64,000 bases of DNA from Helicobacter fennelliae (GTDB lineage Bacteria; Campylobacterota; Campylobacteria; Campylobacterales; Helicobacteraceae). Each line of letters begins with the position of its first letter. Positions within the stretch are counted from its first letter, which is position 1. Location: contig NZ_UGIB01000001.1 of the NCBI RefSeq assembly GCF_900451005.1, forward strand, positions 1,116,001-1,180,000. Reading direction: 5' to 3'. This document shows positions 41,961 through 51,232 of the stretch, piece by piece. The notes under the pieces were generated by a model that saw only the letters and a program-made list of their open reading frames with translations, had not been told where the DNA came from and searched no databases. The translations under genes and the position numbers were made by a program.

Positions 41961-43276
41961 ATGTTTATGAAACTTTACATGCAAAATCAAACAAAAATTA
42001 TATCAAATGGGTGATTATTGCCGTTGTTGTCGTGATTATTGCAGGCGTTGGGATTTATTTTTGGAAATTCCATAAGCCAAGCATTGATTATGAGACAATA
42101 ACCCCAATCCGCAAAGATATACAATCAAGCATTTCGGCTTCAGGCTCGCTCTCGCCGACAAATGAAGTAGAAATCGGAAGTGTTATCTCTGGAATCGTGC
42201 TTGAAGTGCTTGCAGAAGAAAACGATCATGTTACAAAAGGGCAGATTCTCGCTCGCATAAATCCTGAAACAATCAACCAAACCCTAGCGCGCTACAAAGC
42301 CCAGCTAAACTCCGCTCAAGCGCAACTCAAAGCAAGCGAGCAGACATTGGTTGATAAAAAATGGAATTATGATAGATTGCTTGATTTGTATAAAAAAACA
42401 GATGGCAAAGCACCATCAATGCTTGAACTTCAAAATGCCAAAACAGCTTATACTTCGGCATTATCTGATGTGGATATTAAAAAGGCATCGATTATTGAGA
42501 TTCAAACAAATATCAAAAGCTCAAGCATTGATCTTAAAAATTCTCAAATCGTATCGCCAATTGATGGTGTAGTCCTCACAAAAAGCGTAGAAGTCGGGCA
42601 GAGTGTGGCAGCAAGCTTTCAAGCACCTGTGCTTTTTAAAGTCGCTGAGAATCTAGAAGAAATGGTGCTTAAAATCAATATTTCTGAAGCTGATATTGGC
42701 AAAATCCAAGAAGGGCAGAGCGTGAAATTTAGCGTCGATGCGTATCCAGATAGGGAATTTAGCGCAAAAGTCAATAAAGTCAATTATGGTTCAGGCGATG
42801 GAAGCACTAGCTCCTCTAGCTCTTCAAGCTCCTCAAAAAGCTCAAGTAGCTCAAGCACTTCATCAGATATTATCACCTATATTGCGCGTGTTGAGGTGGA
42901 TAACAAATCTTTGCTTTTGCGACCAGATATGAGCGCGACAGCAGACATCATCATCGCAAGTGCCAAAAACGCGCTTTTGCTTCCAAGCTCTGTGTTGTAT
43001 TTTGATCTCAATAAAGCCTTACAAAAATCAAATCCTAAAGCAAAAAATAGCTCTATTGCTTCTGTATTTACTCCTCCTCGCCCGCCACGACAGCAAAGTG
43101 GTGGCAATAAAGAATCTCAAAAAATCTCCAAAACAGCGACTTTGTGGATTCTGCAAGATAATGAGCCAAAAGCTATCAATGTCGAAGTTGGCATATCAGA
43201 TGGGCAATATACGCAGATTCTAAGTGGCATTGATAGCAATACACAAGTCATTAGCGCGATTAAAATGGGGCAATAA
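41957..43276 (+). CDS. macA: MacA-like periplasmic adaptor subunit
   Basis: Membrane-fusion protein linking the MacB permease to the outer-membrane channel. One membrane helix at about residues 19-38, then a barrel-sandwich hybrid (SASGSLSPTNEVEIGSVISG, VLAEENDHVTKGQILARI), an alpha hairpin, then SPIDGVVLTKSVEVGQSV and a beta barrel. The C-terminal domain carries IDSNTQVISAIKMG. Two low-complexity insertions stand out. A run of Ser with few Lys and Thr at about residues 278-300 is within the beta-barrel region, and a Pro/Arg/Gln patch (FTPPRPPRQQ) occurs near 375. It is coupled to both neighbours by overlaps. Confidence 0.92.
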   Translation: MNVYETLHAKSNKNYIKWVIIAVVVVIIAGVGIYFWKFHKPSIDYETITPIRKDIQSSISASGSLSPTNEVEIGSVISGIVLEVLAEENDHVTKGQILARINPETINQTLARYKAQLNSAQAQLKASEQTLVDKKWNYDRLLDLYKKTDGKAPSMLELQNAKTAYTSALSDVDIKKASIIEIQTNIKSSSIDLKNSQIVSPIDGVVLTKSVEVGQSVAASFQAPVLFKVAENLEEMVLKINISEADIGKIQEGQSVKFSVDAYPDREFSAKVNKVNYGSGDGSTSSSSSSSSSKSSSSSSTSSDIITYIARVEVDNKSLLLRPDMSATADIIIASAKNALLLPSSVLYFDLNKALQKSNPKAKNSSIASVFTPPRPPRQQSGGNKESQKISKTATLWILQDNEPKAINVEVGISDGQYTQILSGIDSNTQVISAIKMGQ

Positions 43277-44067
43277 TGAGCGATTTTATCGTGCTTCGTG
43301 ATATTCACAAAATCTATGGCAAAGGCGAGGGCGCATTTGAAGCCCTTAAGGGTGTGAGTTTGAGGATTGATAAAGGTGAGTTTGTCGCACTTATGGGACC
43401 AAGTGGTTCGGGTAAATCCACACTTGCTAATATTTTGGGCACGCTTGATGTTGGCACAAGCGGTGAGTATTTGTTTTGCGGGGTAAATGTCTTTAAATTA
43501 ACACAAAATCAGCGTGCGCTTTTGCGTAGAAATTATATAGGCTTTATTTTTCAAGGCTTTAATCTCCTTGCTCGCACGACAGCCTTAGAAAATGTAGAGC
43601 TTCCGCTTATCTATCGAGGAATGAAAAAAGAGCAACGACATCAAATCGCCCTTGAAGCACTCGATCGAGTGGGGCTAAAAAATTGGGCGAGCCACACAAG
43701 CTCAAAGCTAAGTGGCGGACAGCAGCAACGCGTAGCAATCGCTAGAGCGATCGCTTCAAAGCCGTTGTTTTTGCTTGCTGATGAGCCTACTGGGAATCTT
43801 GACACAAAGCGAAGTGTAGAGATTATGGAGATTTTAAAAGATCTTAATACGACTTTGGGGATTACGATTTTGATGGTTACGCATGAGCCAGATATGGCAA
43901 TGTATGCAAGTAGGGAATTGCACTTTTTGGACGGCAAACTAAGAAGTGATAGTCTTGAGAGTGCAGCCAAACCCATAAATAATCCAAATAACACAAACCA
44001 CGCAAATAGCACAAATGGTGCAAAAAATAACACAAATAATCCAAATAACACAAAGGGTGCGCAATGA
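43276..44067 (+). CDS. MacB-type ABC transporter ATP-binding protein
   Basis: Nucleotide-binding subunit of 263 residues. Walker A is GPSGSGKST (41-49), the Q-loop is in FIFQGFNLLARTTALENVELP, the signature is LSGGQQQR, Walker B is LFLLADEPTGNLD, and the H-loop is VTHEPDMAMYAS. It is the LolD/MacB subfamily. In E. coli MacB this domain is fused to the permease; here the two are separate genes overlapping by four bases. The last about 35 residues are an Asn/Thr/Ala-rich tail (NNPNNTNHANSTNG) that is not needed for ATP hydrolysis and may be a linker remnant. Confidence 0.95.
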   Translation: MSDFIVLRDIHKIYGKGEGAFEALKGVSLRIDKGEFVALMGPSGSGKSTLANILGTLDVGTSGEYLFCGVNVFKLTQNQRALLRRNYIGFIFQGFNLLARTTALENVELPLIYRGMKKEQRHQIALEALDRVGLKNWASHTSSKLSGGQQQRVAIARAIASKPLFLLADEPTGNLDTKRSVEIMEILKDLNTTLGITILMVTHEPDMAMYASRELHFLDGKLRSDSLESAAKPINNPNNTNHANSTNGAKNNTNNPNNTKGAQ

Positions 44068-45272
44068 TTCTAAATGCTTTTTTGCTTGCTTTGCGACAGA
44101 TTAAACGCAATTTTTTGCGCGCATTTTTGACGATGCTTGGTGTGATTATTGGCGTTGGTGCTGTGGTTGTGATGATAAGTCTAGGCAATGGCACAACAAA
44201 AGCCATAAGCGATAGAGTTTCTTCTCTTGGAAGTAATTTGTTATTAGTCTCTCCTGCGCGCTCGCCAAATAGCTACCTTAGGCGTAATTTTAGCTTGCAA
44301 GATGCCAAACAGATAAAAAACCTTATGCGCGAATATATCGTAGCTCTAGCTCCCATATCGCAATCCTCTGTGGTGCTACAATACAAAGCCCAAAATGTCA
44401 ATACAACCGCACAGGGTGTAGATTCTGATTTTTTTGTCGTAACGCAATGGAATACAAGCGATGGCAGGATATTTGAAGATAACGAATACAAAGTCGGAAG
44501 CAATGTATGTGTAATCGGAGAATCTGTGCGTAAAAATTTATTTCTTGATGAGAATCCATTAGGCAAAAAAATCAGACTAAGCACGATTGTGTGCGAGTGT
44601 ATCGGGGTTTTGGAGACAAAAGGGCAGGGCGGAATGGGAAATGATCAAGATGATGTGATTTTGCTACCGATGAAAGCATTTTCGCGCTCCATTTCGCGCA
44701 CAAGCTCTTTGCAATCTATCAATCGCTTTATGATTCGCATTCAAGACAATGTAGATTCTGCCGAAGTTACGCAAGTTTTGACAAAAAATTTGCGTAAAAT
44801 CAGAAATGTCAGAGAAAACGACAAGGATTCTTTTGATATTATGGATACAAAAGAAATCGCTCAAACGCTCACTGCAACTACAAAAATGCTAACTGCTTTG
44901 CTTGGGTTTATCGCGGGGGTGAGCTTGATTGTTGGTGGAATTGGGATTATGAATATCATGCTTGTTTCAGTGACGGAGCGTACGCGTGAAATCGGCACAA
45001 GAATGGCGATTGGCGCATTGCAAAGTGAGGTATTGCTTCAGTTTTTGATCGAGGCGGTTACATTAAGTTCGCTAGGTGGGATTACAGGCATTGTGTGGGC
45101 GTTTTTTGCGTCATGGTTTTTAAGTGATTTTATGAGTATTCCATTTATTTTTGATATACCCACAGCTATTATTGCGTTTTTGTTTTCGGCGTTTATAGGG
45201 GTGTTGTTTGGGTATTTGCCCGCCAAACGAGCCTCAAAGCTTAATCCAATCGATGCCTTGCGACATGAGTGA
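44064..45272 (+). CDS. MacB-type ABC transporter permease (FtsX-like)
   Basis: 402 residues with the four-helix MacB/FtsX topology: helix 1 at about 20-42 (FLTMLGVIIGVGAVVVMISLG), a periplasmic MacB_PCD domain (about 45-270), then three helices at about 280-300, 325-350 and 365-385. GERTREIGTRMAIGA-like sequence (VTERTREIGTRMAIGAL) is the cytoplasmic coupling motif, and the end LPAKRASKLNPIDALRHE is typical. Together with the three upstream genes it forms a tripartite exporter. Known MacAB systems export macrolides, enterotoxin or siderophore-type peptides, and the substrate here is unknown. Confidence 0.95.
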   Translation: MILNAFLLALRQIKRNFLRAFLTMLGVIIGVGAVVVMISLGNGTTKAISDRVSSLGSNLLLVSPARSPNSYLRRNFSLQDAKQIKNLMREYIVALAPISQSSVVLQYKAQNVNTTAQGVDSDFFVVTQWNTSDGRIFEDNEYKVGSNVCVIGESVRKNLFLDENPLGKKIRLSTIVCECIGVLETKGQGGMGNDQDDVILLPMKAFSRSISRTSSLQSINRFMIRIQDNVDSAEVTQVLTKNLRKIRNVRENDKDSFDIMDTKEIAQTLTATTKMLTALLGFIAGVSLIVGGIGIMNIMLVSVTERTREIGTRMAIGALQSEVLLQFLIEAVTLSSLGGITGIVWAFFASWFLSDFMSIPFIFDIPTAIIAFLFSAFIGVLFGYLPAKRASKLNPIDALRHE

Positions 45273-45743
45273 TTGCGGTGGTTACAGAGATTCTAAGAAT
45301 CCAAATTGCAGATTCTAGAATCTAATTTCCAGAGAATGTAAATCCTCTCTTTTTTGCTATGCAACTCTAGGGCTTTGCCCGAACGCTTTGCTTGAGAAGC
45401 CACATTTCAGGGAGTTTGAAATTTTTAGCCTGCGATGAACTCTATTGTTACATTTTTTGTGTTTTTGCTTGTCTAAAAATTTCTACACAACCCTGACTAA
45501 ATCTGCCTAAAAATAGAGGATTTCTTTACACTCTTTTGTGTTTGCATAGAATCTAGATTCTAGAACTCATTTTATGGATTGCCACGCTCGTTTCACTCAC
45601 TCGCAATGACAAACCCGCCCCCTCAATTACGAGCAAAATTTTCAAATTTTGCGTGGTAATCCACTTTTTGAGTTTTTAGATTCTAGAATCTAGATTCTAG
45701 ACTGCTTTGGGCTTTATCTCTTGCAGGGATAAAATAATCTTTA
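45273..45743. repeat. intergenic mosaic including an element related to the 16S intervening sequence
   Basis: No gene. The segment about 45325-45550 is the same element as 11175-11390 in the opposite orientation, and its 45409-45493 part matches the 16S intervening sequence. A GGATTGCCAC palindrome pair follows at 45577-45664 with one inner stem AAAATTTTCAAATTTT. TAGATTCTAGAATCTA inverted words flank both. Confidence 0.82.
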
Positions 45744-46454
45744 CTAAAGTATTTCAAACCCCAAAATATTTGCCCATTGCGTATCTTTACCGCATTCTAT
45801 GACTATGCCATGACCAACAAAGCTTAATAATGGAATATCACTAGAACAATCGCTATATGCATAGCTTTTTTGCAAATCAAATTCTGATACATTAATGCAT
45901 TCTATAAGCTTATAGAGCTTTCTATGCTCCATAGTGTGGATTCCATCGATATTTCCACTCAAATATCCATTACACTCCTCTAATGCAACCGCTACTACAT
46001 GAGTGATACCAAAATGTTGCGCAAAAAGTTTGATATATATCTCAAACCCACCAGAGACGATGACAATAGTGTGTTTATTGCGTTGGTGATACTGCAATCG
46101 CTCAATGACTTTTGGATTTACTCGTGGCAAAAGCTCGTTTGTTACAAACTCTTTAGCAATGCATTGAGCATCACTAACAGATAAGCCTTTTAATACCTCA
46201 TAGCGCACTTGCTGCTTGGGAGGGAGATGTATGAATTTGCGTAAAATATTTTTGGATTTATTTGATATTTTGGTATAGAGATTATGAAGTTTGTGGCGCG
46301 TTTTCTTTTGGGCTACAAGCTCTAAATATCTCGCAGCACTTTGAAAATCTACTAATGTCTCACAAAAATCAAATAAAGCGAGAATCTTTTTATTATTTAG
46401 ATTCTGGTTTGTATTGTTTTGAGGGGTGTTTATGTGCTTGTTTATTTGTTGCAT
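45744..46454 (-). CDS. HAD-IB family phosphatase (SerB-like, Cys variant of motif I)
   Basis: 236 residues from ATG 46454 (behind AAAGGA, inside the end of the previous gene). HAD motif I reads LFDFCETL (Asp29 then Cys31 in place of the usual second Asp), motif II is IVIVSGGFEIY, the lysine is in EHRKLYKLIE, and motif III/IV is YAYSDCSSDIPLL. The Cys in position +2 of motif I would normally be the general acid Asp. The same DFCET form is known to me from capsule-locus HAD proteins of Campylobacter (Cj1435-like). It is likely to dephosphorylate the product of the upstream PLP enzyme, which is inference from context. Confidence 0.8.
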   Translation of the reverse strand: MQQINKHINTPQNNTNQNLNNKKILALFDFCETLVDFQSAARYLELVAQKKTRHKLHNLYTKISNKSKNILRKFIHLPPKQQVRYEVLKGLSVSDAQCIAKEFVTNELLPRVNPKVIERLQYHQRNKHTIVIVSGGFEIYIKLFAQHFGITHVVAVALEECNGYLSGNIDGIHTMEHRKLYKLIECINVSEFDLQKSYAYSDCSSDIPLLSFVGHGIVIECGKDTQWANILGFEIL

Positions 46455-47518
46455 TGGTATTCCTTTAGTGTTTGTGCTACATAATCCATTTGCTCTCTTG
46501 TGCCTATGCTGATACGACAATGGTTTGGCAAAATGTGTGAATAGTCTCGAATGAAAATCTGCCTTAATTGCAGAAAATCAAGAATCTTATGAATATATGG
46601 GTATTTGACAAGCACAAAATTTGCTTGTGATGGATAGATCTTAAAATCACTAAGCAATCGCAAATTTTTAGTAAATTGCTCTCTTGCCAAAGTGACTTCA
46701 TCGACATATTTTGTCATATAATCAATATCTTGAAGTGCTACGTGTGCGGCGATTTGAGAGAAATGAGTAATGCTTTTTGGGTTTTTGAGCTTATTGAGAG
46801 AATCTATATTTGTTTTTGAGCTAAGGCAATAGCCTATGCGAAATGAAGCCAAGCCAAATGCCTTTGAAAATGTGCGCGTAATGATAAGATTATGCGTATG
46901 TGGAAGGAGGGCTATCACACTTTGCTTGCAAAACTCATAATACGCCTCATCAATGACAAATAATATATGCTTGTGTTTGGTGATTATATGTGTAAGCGCA
47001 TTTATATCATGTAGCGTGCCTGTGGGGTTATTTGGATTGCAGAGATATACGATTTTGGGCTTATTGATACAAAGAAAAGAATCTAGGGCATCAAAATCAA
47101 GCATATAGTCATCTTGTGTTTGAAAGAAAAGTGTCTTAAGCCCTATACCCTCTGCTCTTGCCCTGAAATTATCATAAGTAGGCGCGATAATACATATCGT
47201 ATCTTGTGGCATAGCAAATACTTGCAAGATAAATTCATGCGCGCAATCAGAGCTTGCAAATACTTCTATGCATTCTTGAGGAAGTTGAGTATAAAGGCTG
47301 ATTTGCTCTAAAAGCTCTGTATTGTGCGTGTTTGGATACCAATGGAGGTTGCTTTCTGTGAGGGCATTTTGCAATGCGGCAAAAACTTTTGGTGAAGGGG
47401 GAATGGTTGATTCATTCCAATCAAGTTTTAAAACTTGATTAAGGTTTTTCATATTCCATATACTATGCGGAATGGGTCTGTAAGGTTTGAGTGCTGTGAT
47501 ATATTTATTTGGAGTCAT
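46442..47518 (-). CDS. HisC-like PLP-dependent aminotransferase/decarboxylase
   Basis: 358 residues from ATG 47518 (MTPNKYITALKPYRP, behind GGAGAGTAAAA); an in-frame codon at 47620 is inside the neighbouring gene. Fold-type I PLP enzyme with VYLCNPNNPTG, VIDEAYYEF and Lys219 in ITRTFSKAFGLASFRIGY. It looks like histidinol-phosphate aminotransferase, but no his genes are near. It overlaps the ATP-grasp gene by 14 bases and the HAD gene by 13. In Campylobacter capsule loci a similar protein (Cj1436) decarboxylates serine phosphate to ethanolamine phosphate and a relative (Cj1437) makes serinol phosphate. One of these roles is more likely than histidine synthesis. Confidence 0.8.
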   Translation of the reverse strand: MTPNKYITALKPYRPIPHSIWNMKNLNQVLKLDWNESTIPPSPKVFAALQNALTESNLHWYPNTHNTELLEQISLYTQLPQECIEVFASSDCAHEFILQVFAMPQDTICIIAPTYDNFRARAEGIGLKTLFFQTQDDYMLDFDALDSFLCINKPKIVYLCNPNNPTGTLHDINALTHIITKHKHILFVIDEAYYEFCKQSVIALLPHTHNLIITRTFSKAFGLASFRIGYCLSSKTNIDSLNKLKNPKSITHFSQIAAHVALQDIDYMTKYVDEVTLAREQFTKNLRLLSDFKIYPSQANFVLVKYPYIHKILDFLQLRQIFIRDYSHILPNHCRISIGTREQMDYVAQTLKEYQCNK

Positions 47519-49029
47519 TTTTACTCTCCGCATAGCAAGATGAAAAATAGATATATTTCCATAGATTTCCAAGATGTGTATCCCATTCATTTGGCACAAC
47601 TTTTTCAGTTCCCCCACCATGAGTAAAGGTTAGCTCTCCGACCATAATGCACTCATTAGCATTGTAGAGATCAACTCTCACATATCCAAATGGTTGCGCT
47701 AAGATAGAGGCTATGTTTTGGAGCATAGAGAGATTTTTGGGTTTTGTGGGTATGTCATTTTTGGCATTGTCATACACAAAGCCAAATGGGGCAAGATTCC
47801 AATTACTATCTAAAATAATGCGTTTGTAGTTTGTAAATCTATCTGTGGTGAGCTGGATATAGCTTTCTTGAGAGGATTTGAAGATGTGAAATTTATATGT
47901 AGCTGGATCGCGTCCATTATCACTTATCATCTCCTCCACAAATACTCTAGGCTCTATATTATCATAATGCCACTCTCTAGTCTTTGTATAATAATTTGTA
48001 TTTAAATGTTTTCTTAATTTATCCATAGATTCTTGAAATACTTTTTTATTATTTAAAAACTCATCTTTATCTTGCACTAAGACTACTCCTCCACAATCAT
48101 GATTTGTTTTTAAAACAAAGCTTTGTGGAAGATGTGTAAAATCAATCTCTTCTACATTCTTATAGATTCCATAAATCTTTGGCAAAAACTCACAAGTATT
48201 TGTCTCAAAGAGTTTGTCTTGTATATCATCAATAGGCATAAAGAGTAAAGAAAGAGTTGCAGAATCTATGGAATGCAAATTAATAGAATCTAAGGAATTA
48301 GAATCTGAAAGATTTGAAACAGAATCTAAATTTTTAGAATCTAAATGATTAGAATAAGAAACAGAATCAAGAGATTGAGAATGCTTAGAATCTAAACTAA
48401 CAGAATCCAACTTGTGAGTAGCAGAATCTAAACTAAAATCTAAATTTTTAGATTTTAAATGATTAGAAAGATTTGAATAATTTGAATTTAAAGAATCTAA
48501 GGAATTAGAATTAAAAGTTGCAGAATCTACTTTATGTAAAGATTCTAAATGATTTGAATAAGAAACAGAATCTGAAAGATTTGAATGCTTAGAATCTAAA
48601 GCATTACTTTTGCTCTGCCCCCCCCCCCATAGTATTAATAGATATAGTAGTATTAGACATAGTAGCAGATATGTTTGATGTATGAGATATATTTGCAGTA
48701 TTTTGAAGCTCTTGCAAACAAGTAGCAATATAGATTCTAGCTTTGAGTTTATCAGCTAATGCACTATATATTGGATTTCTATCATAAAGCATTCTATGCA
48801 CTATTTTTTCATTAAATGTTTGTGGATTCTTAAAATTAGGAATATAACCAAATATATGCTTATGTCTCATTGTTAAAAATGTTTCATCATCAAGTTTTGC
48901 AACTTTTTTTTGTTGATAATTTAAACGCCATGGCAAAATATACTCTGTATAGAATCTATTATGTCGCACTATATTCTTTAATGTATTTGGAATACATCGC
49001 TTTATACATTGTTGTAAGTAAAATAGCAT
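47505..49029 (-). CDS. TupA-like ATP-grasp ligase, frame interrupted by poly-G tract (phase-variable)
   Basis: Read from ATG 49029 (MLFYLQQCIKRC, behind AAAAGGAGC) the protein begins like TupA-type proteins: TMRHKHIFGYIPNFKNPQTFNEKIVHRML and YSALADKLKARIY. It reaches 11 G at 48628-48618 and stops at 48604 (141 residues). With 10 or 13 G it continues into the ATP-grasp core (PQSFVLKTNHDCGGVVLV, EPRVFVEEMI, YVRVDLYNANECIMVGELTF), totalling 507 residues. As sequenced it is OFF. Between the halves lie about 110 residues of LDS/SNHLDSKNL repeats, DNA-coded by the AGAATCTA word. TupA-like enzymes are probable amide ligases in surface polymers. The apparent 407-residue frame starting at 48728 uses an unrelated reading frame. 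Confidence 0.82.
48618..48628. repeat. C11/G11 phase-variation tract in the ATP-grasp gene
   Basis: Eleven C on the plus strand, immediately after an ATG codon of the minus-strand gene. ON at 10 or 13 by frame arithmetic. Confidence 0.9.
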
Positions 49030-49394
49030 AAATGCTCCTTTTAGAATAGAATTAAAGCTCTCAAACTTTAAACTTAAACTTAGACTTTAAACTTAAACTT
49101 AAATCTAAACTCAAGATTTTTAAACTTAAAATTTGAGATTCTGGATATAGGTGGGTATTGTAGCGTAAATGTGGTTAAAATATTTGGTGTTTTGGTTATT
49201 TCGTGGTTGTGATTTAGATTCTGCTTTGTTGTGTTTTTAGTAGGATTTTATTGTGGTAAGCTTTTAAAAATTCAAATAAAATTTATATTTTCATCAAAAA
49301 GTCAATAATTATTCAAGATTTAAAGATATTCTTAATATTTTTACCATAGAATCTCAGCATTATTTTTGCATTTGTTGCATAAAAAGGAGAAAAA
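49030..49394. repeat. intergenic region with AAACTTAAACTT repeats upstream of amtB
   Basis: TTTAAACTTAAACTTA occurs at 49067-49082 and again at 49086-49101, with further AAACTT/AAATCTAAAC copies to about 49130. The rest is AT-rich and presumably holds divergent promoters for the ATP-grasp gene and amtB. I cannot fix the promoter positions. Confidence 0.6.
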
Positions 49395-50630
49395 ATGAAT
49401 GCTGTAAATACATCTTTTGTGATGTTGTGTGCGTTGCTTGTGTTGCTTATGACGCCTGCATTGGGAATGTTTTATTCAGGAATGGTGAGGACCAAAAATA
49501 GTCTCAATACCATTATGAATTGTTTTATCGTGTTTGGCGTGATTACGCTTCAGTGGGTTATTATAGGATTTTCACTTGCATTTGGGCAGGATTCTGGCTA
49601 TGGCATTGTTGGGAATTTTTCAAATTTCGTCCTTGAGGGCATAAGTGGCTACAACGACGCTGGCGTGCCAAATATTTTGTTTGTAACTTTTCAGATGATG
49701 TTTGCGCTTATCGCTTCGGCTATTATCACTGGCTCTTTGGTAGGGCGGGTGAAGCTTGGGGTTTTGGTGATTTTTTTGATTGTGTGGAGCACGTTTGTGT
49801 ATGATGTTTTGGCACATATGATTTGGAGTAGCGATGGGTTTTTACTTAATCGAGGAGGTTTGGATTTTGCTGGTGGCGGGGTCGTGCATATCAGCTCTGG
49901 GGTCGCTGGGCTTGTGGGAGCACTGCTTGTTGGCGCGAGAAAAGATAATCCCAAAAACGCTCAAGCGCACTCGATTCCGTATTCATTTTTGGGCGCGATT
50001 TTGCTTTTTATCGGCTGGCTTGGGTTTAACGCAGGAAGTGCGGGCGAGGTGAATGATATTGCCGTCAATGCTTTTGTTGTAACTATTTTGTCGGCAGCAA
50101 GTGGGTTTTTGGTTTGGGTGTTGGCAGAATGGGCTATCCATAAGCGACCAACGGTGTTAGGTAGCTTGTGTGGATTGGTCGCTGGGCTTGTGGCGATCAC
50201 GCCTGCTTGTGGATATGTCGGAATCTGGCAAAGTATTGTAATCGGCGGATTTGGCGCGATGTTATGCTATATGGGATTAAGCTATATCAAATATAAACTC
50301 AAGTGGGACGATTCGCTTGATGCGTTTAGTTTGCATGGCATTGGAGGCGTTTGGGGAGGAATCGCCACAGGATTGTTTGCAGATTCTAGGATTAATCCAC
50401 TCATCAAAGGCGAAAACTCTGCTGGCGATGGGCTGTTTGTGAGCGGATCGTTTCATTTGCTTCTTGAGCAATGCTTGGGAATTGTGATTTGTATCGGACT
50501 TTCGGCAGTTGTGAGCTTTGTGATTTTTAAAATTATTTCGTTATTTACAACTTTGCGAGTAGAAGATAGTGCAGAGGAAATGGGGCTTGATGTGGCTTTG
50601 CATGGTGAGGAGGCGTATAATCTCAACTAG
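49395..50630 (+). CDS. amtB: ammonium transporter
   Basis: Inner-membrane ammonium channel of 411 residues with eleven predicted helices. Diagnostic segments are PALGMFYSGMVRTKN, DVLAHMIWSSDGFL, AGGGVVHISSGVAGLVGAL (first pore His), GWLGFNAGSAGEV and DDSLDAFSLHGIGGVWGGIATGLF (second pore His). Start ATG follows AAAAAGGAGAAAAA. There is no glnK gene next to it, unlike most amtB loci, so nitrogen control by a PII protein is not evident from context. It is followed by a small DUF1090-like gene. Confidence 0.96.
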   Translation: MNAVNTSFVMLCALLVLLMTPALGMFYSGMVRTKNSLNTIMNCFIVFGVITLQWVIIGFSLAFGQDSGYGIVGNFSNFVLEGISGYNDAGVPNILFVTFQMMFALIASAIITGSLVGRVKLGVLVIFLIVWSTFVYDVLAHMIWSSDGFLLNRGGLDFAGGGVVHISSGVAGLVGALLVGARKDNPKNAQAHSIPYSFLGAILLFIGWLGFNAGSAGEVNDIAVNAFVVTILSAASGFLVWVLAEWAIHKRPTVLGSLCGLVAGLVAITPACGYVGIWQSIVIGGFGAMLCYMGLSYIKYKLKWDDSLDAFSLHGIGGVWGGIATGLFADSRINPLIKGENSAGDGLFVSGSFHLLLEQCLGIVICIGLSAVVSFVIFKIISLFTTLRVEDSAEEMGLDVALHGEEAYNLN

Positions 50631-50695
50631 ATTTTGATGTTTTGGTTTGTTTTTTTGCGTTTGCTACGATTAGATTTTGTCTTAAGGAGGAATGA

Positions 50696-51079
50696 TTGAC
50701 AAAGTTTTTGATCATGGCGTGTAGCGCGTATATGTGCTACGCTGGGGCGATTTGTGATTTCAAAATCAAAAGCGCACAAGAAGGCTTGGAGGCGTTTCAA
50801 GCCTCACCCAAAAAAGATATCCAAAAAATCCAAAAAGCCAAAGAAGAGCTTGAATCTTTGCGTAAAAATTGCAAAGATGGGGAGATTTTGCAAGAAGTCG
50901 AAGAAAACATCAAAGCTACAAAAGCTCGGCTTGATCTAGCAAATCACAAACTCAAAGAAGCCTATCAAAGCCAAGATAATCATCAGATTTTTCAAGCTAA
51001 ACTTCAGTATAAAATTGCTGAGAGTGAGTATATATCTGCCAAGCAAGAGCAGTTGCGATTTAGGGATTTGCTTAAGTAG
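50696..51079 (+). CDS. DUF1090-like exported coiled-coil protein
   Basis: 127 residues, TTG start at 50696 chosen because AAGGAGG is five bases upstream. The ATG at 50692 is in another frame and soon terminates. A short signal-like segment (TKFLIMACSAYMCYAGA) precedes a Cys-containing ICDFKIKSAQ and a long charged helix rich in Lys, Glu and Gln (IQKIQKAKEELESLRKNC, LDLANHKLKEAY). This fits the DUF1090/YqjC periplasmic family, whose function is unclear. The two cysteines near 19 and 59 could pair. Confidence 0.7.
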   Translation: MTKFLIMACSAYMCYAGAICDFKIKSAQEGLEAFQASPKKDIQKIQKAKEELESLRKNCKDGEILQEVEENIKATKARLDLANHKLKEAYQSQDNHQIFQAKLQYKIAESEYISAKQEQLRFRDLLK

Positions 51080-51232
51080 TTTAAGTAATGGTAGCGCGAA
51101 ATGCTCTGTTTGGATTCTAGAATCTAAAATAGATTCCAATTATATATTGTTTTATAGACAATATATAATGACGAGTTAGAGATAGAATCTAAATAAACTT
51201 AGATTCTGCTTCCAACTTCAATCATCATCTCA

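Noticed and set aside
42790-42870. Ser-rich run in macA considered as a frameshift or contingency tract
   Set aside because: The codons are mixed (AGC, TCC, TCT, TCA), the frame stays open and the flanking domains are in frame, so it is a low-complexity insert.
47505-48728. A 407-residue ORF as the ATP-grasp gene
   Set aside because: Its first 34 codons read a different frame of the upstream coding sequence; the family N terminus lies in the 48604-49029 frame.
49340-49370. Possible sigma-54 promoter upstream of amtB (AG-N10-GC)
   Set aside because: The -24 element lacks GG and the context is weak; not supported enough to annotate.
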